Assembly: GCA_902775555.1 (NCBI GenBank)
Contig: CACYMQ010000021.1
Location: 1 to 37,332, forward strand
Length of the DNA stretch: 37,332 nt
Direction of reading: 5' to 3'
Origin: an uncultured Lachnospiraceae bacterium
GTDB lineage: Bacteria; Bacillota; Clostridia; Lachnospirales; Lachnospiraceae
Shown: piece by piece, positions 33,191-37,332 of the stretch
Layout of the letters: each line of letters opens with the position of its first letter
Numbering within the stretch: position 1 is the stretch's first letter
Notes under the pieces: model-generated
What the model was told of the DNA's origin: nothing
The model's database searches: none
Seen by the model: the letters and a program-made list of their open reading frames with translations, nothing else
Position numbers and translations under genes: made by a program

Positions 33191-34198
33191 ATGTATCGAA
33201 TTGACATGGGGATCGATCTGGGAACCTCAAATGTATGTATCTACATGAGAGATAAGGGGATCGTGATCAACCAGCCTGCGGTTGTGGCTTATCAGCCAAA
33301 GGAAAAAAAGATCATAGCGGTAGGCTCCAAAGCCAAGCGTATGATGGGTAAGACACCGGAGGGGATCGATGTGGAGACGCCTCTGTCCGGTGGCGTCATT
33401 TCCAATTACACGCTGGCGGAACGGATGATCAAGGCATTTGTAAAGAATGCCCTGAAGAAGAGGAAGATCTGGGGCCGTCCCAATATCTGTGTGTGTACGC
33501 CGGCGGGTATCACCGAGGTGGAGAGGCGTGCCGTGGAGGATGCGGTAGTCCGCACGGGTGCAAAGCAGGTTTTCGTTCTGGAGTCCTCCATAGCAGCTGC
33601 CATCGGAACCGGAGTGGATATCATGGAGACGGTGGGGCATATGGTGGTGGATATCGGCGGAGGTACCACGGATGTGGCTGTGGTCTCTGCGGGAAATATC
33701 GCAACGGGAACCAGCATCAAATGCGCAGGCCTTGCATATACGGAAGCTCTCAGCAGATACATCAAGAGAAAATACAATGTGGAACTGGGTGAGCTTTCTG
33801 CGGAGGATGCCAAGCTTGAGGTAGGTTCCGTAATGAAGCGGAAGCAGGACCTGGCATATGAGGTGAAGGGAAAGCATATCCTTAGCGGACTTCCGGTCCG
33901 GCTGGAGATCACCGCGAATGAAACCGTGGAGGCTTTCGAAGAACCTACACGTCAGATCCTTGCAGCCATCACCGGGATCCTGGAAACAGCGCCTCCGGAA
34001 CTGGTATCCGATGTGTCGAAGGAAGGGATCCTGCTTTCCGGCGGAGGCAGTCAGATCTACGGAATGTCACGACTCATCCAGGAGAAAACCGGTATCCGCG
34101 TGACCCCCAGTGACGAGCCTGAAAATGTGGTTGCGGCAGGGGCCGGGATGGCAGGAGAATACATCATGATCCAGGATGAAGAAAAAAGGGAAAAGTAA
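33191..34198 (+). CDS. MreB/Mbl-family actin homologue
   Basis: A 335-residue actin-like ATPase from the MreB family, which polymerises under the membrane and guides cell-wall synthesis. Phosphate-1 is MGIDLGTSNVCIYM, phosphate-2 VVDIGGGTTDVAVV, and the adenosine motif ILLSGGGSQIYGM. The start at 33191 has AAGGATAGAAG upstream; a start at 33119 would lie against the terminator and adds a non-conserved tail. No mreCD or min genes follow, unlike the classical mre locus, so this is a separately placed paralogue (Mbl/MreBH-like), perhaps dedicated to the TPR/coiled-coil assembly. The thl promoter begins at the base after its stop. Confidence 0.9.
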   Translation: MYRIDMGIDLGTSNVCIYMRDKGIVINQPAVVAYQPKEKKIIAVGSKAKRMMGKTPEGIDVETPLSGGVISNYTLAERMIKAFVKNALKKRKIWGRPNICVCTPAGITEVERRAVEDAVVRTGAKQVFVLESSIAAAIGTGVDIMETVGHMVVDIGGGTTDVAVVSAGNIATGTSIKCAGLAYTEALSRYIKRKYNVELGELSAEDAKLEVGSVMKRKQDLAYEVKGKHILSGLPVRLEITANETVEAFEEPTRQILAAITGILETAPPELVSDVSKEGILLSGGGSQIYGMSRLIQEKTGIRVTPSDEPENVVAAGAGMAGEYIMIQDEEKREK

Positions 34199-34227
34199 TT
34201 GCTAGAGCATTACATTTATGTTACAAT
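34199..34227 (+). promoter_or_regulatory. Promoter of the butyrate-pathway operon
   Basis: TTGCTA (34199-34204), 17 bases, TACAAT (34222-34227) with TGT before it as TGn extension. A leader of about 70 bases contains the hairpin ACCGAC/GTCGGT at 34251-34268, which has no T tract. Confidence 0.7.
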
Positions 34228-34303
34228 AATATGGCTTAATTTTAGGCGCGACCGACATTTTCGTCGGTGAAATATATAAACAAATGAAATGGAGGATTTA
34301 TTT

Positions 34304-35500
34304 ATGGCAAAGAAGGTTGTCCTGGCAGGTGCCTGCCGTACAGCAATCGGAACAATGGGCGGATCTCTTTCTACGACACCGGCTGCGGAGCTGGGCGCTA
34401 TCGTGATCAAGGAGGCTCTGAACAGAGCAGGAGTTCCTGCAGAGCAGGTTGATCATGTATACATGGGCTGCGTAATCCAGGCCGGACAGGGCCAGAACGT
34501 AGCGCGTCAGGCTTCCCTCAAGGCAGGTCTTCCCATCGAGACACCGGCGGTAACCGTAAATGTTGTCTGCGGTTCCGGACTGAACTGCGTAAATATGGCA
34601 GCACAGATGATCCAGGCAGGAGATGCGGATATCGTAGTAGCAGGCGGTATGGAGAACATGTCTATGGCACCGTATGCGATCCCTCAGGGACGTTACGGAT
34701 ACAGAATGACATGGCCGACCCAGAGCCAGGGCGCTCTTGTAGATACCATGGTCAAGGATGCTCTCTGGGATGCATTCAATGACTATCACATGATCACTAC
34801 TGCAGACAATGTTGCCGAGCAGTGGGGTCTGACACGTGAGGAGCTGGATGAGTTCGCTGCACGCAGCCAGCAGAAGGCATGCGCGGCAAGAGCAAACGGT
34901 GAGTTCAAGCGTGAGATCGTTCCGGTAGAAGTTAAGAAGAAGAAAGAGACGGTTCTTTTTGATACAGACGAGGGCCCGCGTGAAGGCGTTACAACAGAGA
35001 GCCTTTCCCGTCTTCGTCCCATCAACAAGGATGGCTTTGTTACCGCAGGTAACGCTTCCGGTATCAACGACGGCGCAGCAGCGATCGTTGTTATGTCCGA
35101 GGAGAAGGCAAAGGAGCTGGGTGTTAAGCCCATGGCTACCTTCGTGGCAGGTGCGCTTGCAGGTGTAGATCCTTCCATCATGGGTGTAGGTCCGGTTGCA
35201 GCAACCAAGAAGGCTATGGCCAAGGTTGATTATAAGATCGAGGACTTCGATGTGATCGAGGCAAATGAAGCATTTGCAGCTCAGTCCGTAGCAGTCGGCA
35301 AGGATCTTGGAATTGATGTTGAGAAGCAGCTGAATCCGCGTGGTGGTGCCATTGCACTCGGCCATCCGGTAGGAGCTTCCGGAGCACGTATCCTTGTTAC
35401 ACTGCTTCATGAGATGGAAGATAAGGACCTGAAGAAGGGGCTTGCAACTCTTTGCATCGGCGGTGGTATGGGTTGTGCAACCATCGTAGAGAGAGACTAG
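34304..35500 (+). CDS. thl: Acetyl-CoA acetyltransferase (thiolase)
   Basis: A 398-residue thiolase condensing two acetyl-CoA to acetoacetyl-CoA, the first step of butyrate formation. The acyl Cys is in [13 protein letters not shown], the catalytic His in [11 protein letters not shown] and the second Cys in [11 protein letters not shown]. The start at 34304 has GGAGG (34291-34295) eight bases before it. crt and hbd follow in the same direction; bcd and etfBA are expected beyond the window. Synonymous codon choice looks like that of a highly expressed gene. Confidence 0.97.
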   Translation: MAKKVVLAGACRTAIGTMGGSLSTTPAAELGAIVIKEALNRAGVPAEQVDHVYMGCVIQAGQGQNVARQASLKAGLPIETPAVTVNVVCGSGLNCVNMAAQMIQAGDADIVVAGGMENMSMAPYAIPQGRYGYRMTWPTQSQGALVDTMVKDALWDAFNDYHMITTADNVAEQWGLTREELDEFAARSQQKACAARANGEFKREIVPVEVKKKKETVLFDTDEGPREGVTTESLSRLRPINKDGFVTAGNASGINDGAAAIVVMSEEKAKELGVKPMATFVAGALAGVDPSIMGVGPVAATKKAMAKVDYKIEDFDVIEANEAFAAQSVAVGKDLGIDVEKQLNPRGGAIALGHPVGASGARILVTLLHEMEDKDLKKGLATLCIGGGMGCATIVERD

Positions 35501-35506
35501 TAGTAT

Positions 35507-35578
35507 CGTCATCCTGAGGAGCCGGGAGAGGACAGGAATCATGTCATCCTGAGGAGCCGAAGGCGACGAAGGATCTTA
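35507..35578 (+). repeat. Dispersed GTCATCCTGAGGAGCCG repeat, two units
   Basis: A truncated unit at 35507 and a longer unit at 35543 ending GACGAAGGATCTTA fill most of the thl-crt gap. The last unit ends 17 bases before the crt ATG, and the ribosome site AAAAGGAG starts directly after it. Confidence 0.85.
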
Positions 35579-35594
35579 AAAAAAGGAGAAGAAA

Positions 35595-36389
35595 ATGGCA
35601 TTTGTAACATATAAGGAGAAAGGCTACGTAGCAATTGTTACCATTAACCGTCCGAAGGCATTGAACGCACTGAACAGCCAGGTACTTGATGCTCTGGAGC
35701 AGGTTTTCTCCATCATTGATACGGACAAGATCCGTGCGGTAGTGCTTACAGGTTCCGGAACAAAGTCCTTTGTAGCCGGTGCCGATATCGGAGAGATGTC
35801 ATCCCTGACACAGAAGCAGGGTGAAGCCTTCGGTAAGAAGGGAAATGATGTTTTCCGTATGATCGAAACCTTCCCGGTCCCCGTGATCGCGGCTGTGAAC
35901 GGATTTGCTCTCGGCGGAGGAAATGAGCTGGCGATGAGCTGTGATATCCGCATTTGTTCCGAGAATGCGATCTTCGGTCAGCCGGAGGTTGGTCTTGGTA
36001 TCACACCGGGATTCGGCGGTACACAGCGTCTGGCACGTCTGGTAGGTGCAGGGATCGCAAAGCAGCTGATCTATACCGCAAAGAATATCAAGGCGGATGA
36101 AGCATATCGGATCGGCCTCGTAAATGCGGTTTATCCGCAGGAGCAGCTGATGGATGAGGCTATGAAGCTGGCTGAGACCATCGCAGCTCAGGCACCTATT
36201 GCAGTTCGTAACTGCAAGCAGGCGATCAATGAAGGCCTGGATGAGGAAGATATGGATAAGGCGATCAAGGTGGAGGAGCGTCTCTTCGGATACTGCTTCG
36301 AGACGGAGGATCAGCTTTCCGCTATGGCTAACTTCCTTGAGAAGGATAAAGAGAAGAAGCTGAAGGTTGTTCCCTTCAGTAACAAGTAA
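35595..36389 (+). CDS. crt: Crotonase (3-hydroxybutyryl-CoA dehydratase)
   Basis: A 264-residue enoyl-CoA hydratase-family enzyme dehydrating 3-hydroxybutyryl-CoA to crotonyl-CoA. The CoA oxyanion loop is FVAGADIGEM, the catalytic Glu pair lies in GGGNELAMSCD and FGQPEVGLGI, and GFGGTQRLARLVG follows. Length is standard. AAAAGGAGAAGAAA precedes the ATG. Its place between thl and hbd fits the butyrate operon order of Lachnospiraceae. Confidence 0.96.
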   Translation: MAFVTYKEKGYVAIVTINRPKALNALNSQVLDALEQVFSIIDTDKIRAVVLTGSGTKSFVAGADIGEMSSLTQKQGEAFGKKGNDVFRMIETFPVPVIAAVNGFALGGGNELAMSCDIRICSENAIFGQPEVGLGITPGFGGTQRLARLVGAGIAKQLIYTAKNIKADEAYRIGLVNAVYPQEQLMDEAMKLAETIAAQAPIAVRNCKQAINEGLDEEDMDKAIKVEERLFGYCFETEDQLSAMANFLEKDKEKKLKVVPFSNK

Positions 36390-36401
36390 TTTAAGATCCA
36401 A

Positions 36402-36458
36402 ACGCCTGAAGTCATAAATCATTTTCGGCTGCGAAATATGATTTATGACTTTGTGGCG
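36402..36458 (+). other. Strong intercistronic hairpin between crt and hbd
   Basis: AAGTCATAAATCAT (36409-36422) is the exact reverse complement of 36438-36451. TTTCG/CGAAA extends the stem inward past a small bulge, and CGCC/GGCG flanks it outside. No T run follows, so it more likely sets mRNA processing or 3' stability than termination. TATAAT at 36465-36470 with a weak TTTATG box 17 bases upstream could be an internal promoter for hbd. Confidence 0.7.
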
Positions 36459-36538
36459 CAAAGATATAATGATATTTATTATCATGTATGAACAGGTACG
36501 AAAGGTACCAAGAATATAAAAAGCAGGAGGATGCACGT

Positions 36539-37332
36539 ATGGTAGTAGGTGTTGTTGGCGCAGGAACCATGGGTTCCGGTATTGCACAGGCATTCGCAAT
36601 GACAGACGGTTATGAGGTTCGTCTTTGCGACATCAAGCAGGAGTTCGCAGATGGCGGTAAGGCCAAGATCGAGAAGAACATGAAATTCCTGGTTGGTAAA
36701 GAGAAGATCACACAGGAGAAGGCAGATGAGGTACTCGGTAAGGTTAAGACCGGTCTCAAGGATATCTGCTCGGACTGTGATCTTGTCATCGAGGTTTGCC
36801 CCGAGGTTATGGCTATTAAGAAGGATACATTTAAGGAACTGCAGGGTATCGTACCGGCAGGCTGCATCTTTGCATCCAACACATCCTCTCTTTCCATCAC
36901 CGAGATCGGTGCAGGACTTGATCGTCCGCTGATCGGTATGCATTTCTTTAACCCGGCTGATCGTATGAAACTGGTAGAAGTGATCGCCGGCGGAAATACT
37001 CCCGATGATCTTGTAGAGACCATTAAGAAGATCGCTACGGATATCGGAAAGACACCGGTTCAGGTTGCAGAGGCTCCGGGCTTCGTTGTAAACCGCATCC
37101 TGATCCCGATGATCAATGAAGCTGTAGGTATCTATGCAGAAGGCATTGCTTCCGTAGAGGATATCGACACCGCTATGATGCTGGGTGCTTCTCATCCGAT
37201 GGGACCCCTTGCACTGGGTGATCTGGTAGGTCTGGATATCGTTCTTGCCATCATGGAGGTTCTTCAGGCAGAGACAGGCGATTCCAAGTATCGTCCGCAT
37301 CCGCTGCTCCGCAAGATGGTTCGTGCAGGCAA
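36539..37332 (+). CDS. hbd: 3-hydroxybutyryl-CoA dehydrogenase, 3' end outside window
   Basis: The first 264 codons of an NAD(P)H-dependent dehydrogenase reducing acetoacetyl-CoA to 3-hydroxybutyryl-CoA. The dinucleotide fold starts MVVGVVGAGTMGSGIAQAF, the catalytic region contains SNTSSLSITEI and GMHFFNPADRMKLVE, and the C-terminal domain has GFVVNRILIPMINEA. Only about 20 residues are missing against the usual 280-290. AGGAGG stands eight bases before the ATG at 36539. Confidence 0.96.
   Translation, partial: MVVGVVGAGTMGSGIAQAFAMTDGYEVRLCDIKQEFADGGKAKIEKNMKFLVGKEKITQEKADEVLGKVKTGLKDICSDCDLVIEVCPEVMAIKKDTFKELQGIVPAGCIFASNTSSLSITEIGAGLDRPLIGMHFFNPADRMKLVEVIAGGNTPDDLVETIKKIATDIGKTPVQVAEAPGFVVNRILIPMINEAVGIYAEGIASVEDIDTAMMLGASHPMGPLALGDLVGLDIVLAIMEVLQAETGDSKYRPHPLLRKMVRAG

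Noticed and set aside
1-37332. tRNA, rRNA and known riboswitches
   Set aside because: No cloverleaf, rRNA stretch or recognisable riboswitch motif was found by eye. A covariance-model scan would be needed to exclude small RNAs.

Overview
The window looks like chromosome of a butyrate-forming member of the Lachnospiraceae (Clostridia, Bacillota). The evidence is the thl-crt-hbd cluster of the acetyl-CoA-to-crotonyl-CoA arm at the right end, strong AGGAGG-type ribosome sites, sigma-A promoters with TGn-extended -10 boxes, SpoIIE-type phosphatases and Lachnospiraceae-style two-component proteins. Base composition is moderate and even throughout. I see no prophage, insertion sequence, CRISPR array, rRNA or tRNA.

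Left part (1-6100): a divergent promoter region separates a gene start leaving the window on the minus strand from a STAS-domain protein. A decayed stretch follows, holding a remnant of an FtsX-type ABC permease that meets another membrane-protein scrap. Then come a second STAS protein and two tandem membrane-bound Cache/HAMP/PP2C (SpoIIE/RsbU-like) phosphatases. These are output parts of a partner-switching system, but no RsbW/SpoIIAB-type kinase is visible. The first phosphatase has Arg in place of a conserved metal-binding Asp.

Middle part (6100-20800): a 1234-residue repeat protein of unknown function and a 30-residue one-helix membrane protein are each preceded by a near-identical promoter with TGTAAA boxes 11 bp apart. 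Next are a LytS/YesM-like kinase and its SARP-like regulator, separated by a 70-bp tandem repeat that also supplies the kinase stop codon. A radical SAM protein, a lipoprotein LD-carboxypeptidase, a flavodoxin/ferredoxin fusion, a GNAT protein, a 760-residue protein with faint HopA1-like motifs and a WYL regulator follow in the same direction.

Housekeeping part (20800-26600): an MIF-like tautomerase, a UPF0340 protein, tyrS, a pseudo-receiver/HPt protein, a convergent XRE regulator and the thyA-folA pair.

Right part (26600-37332): a gene set coding for a YbjQ/zinc-ribbon protein, a TPR protein with Glu/Pro repeats, a 1080-residue coiled-coil protein with a degenerate AAA-like domain, and an MreB-family actin homologue. 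I consider this the best candidate for an undescribed cytoskeletal or envelope-linked assembly. The window ends in the butyrate cluster thl-crt-hbd, with hbd cut off. A dispersed repeat of the TGTCATYCTGAG type occurs at three sites, each directly before the ribosome site of a gene.
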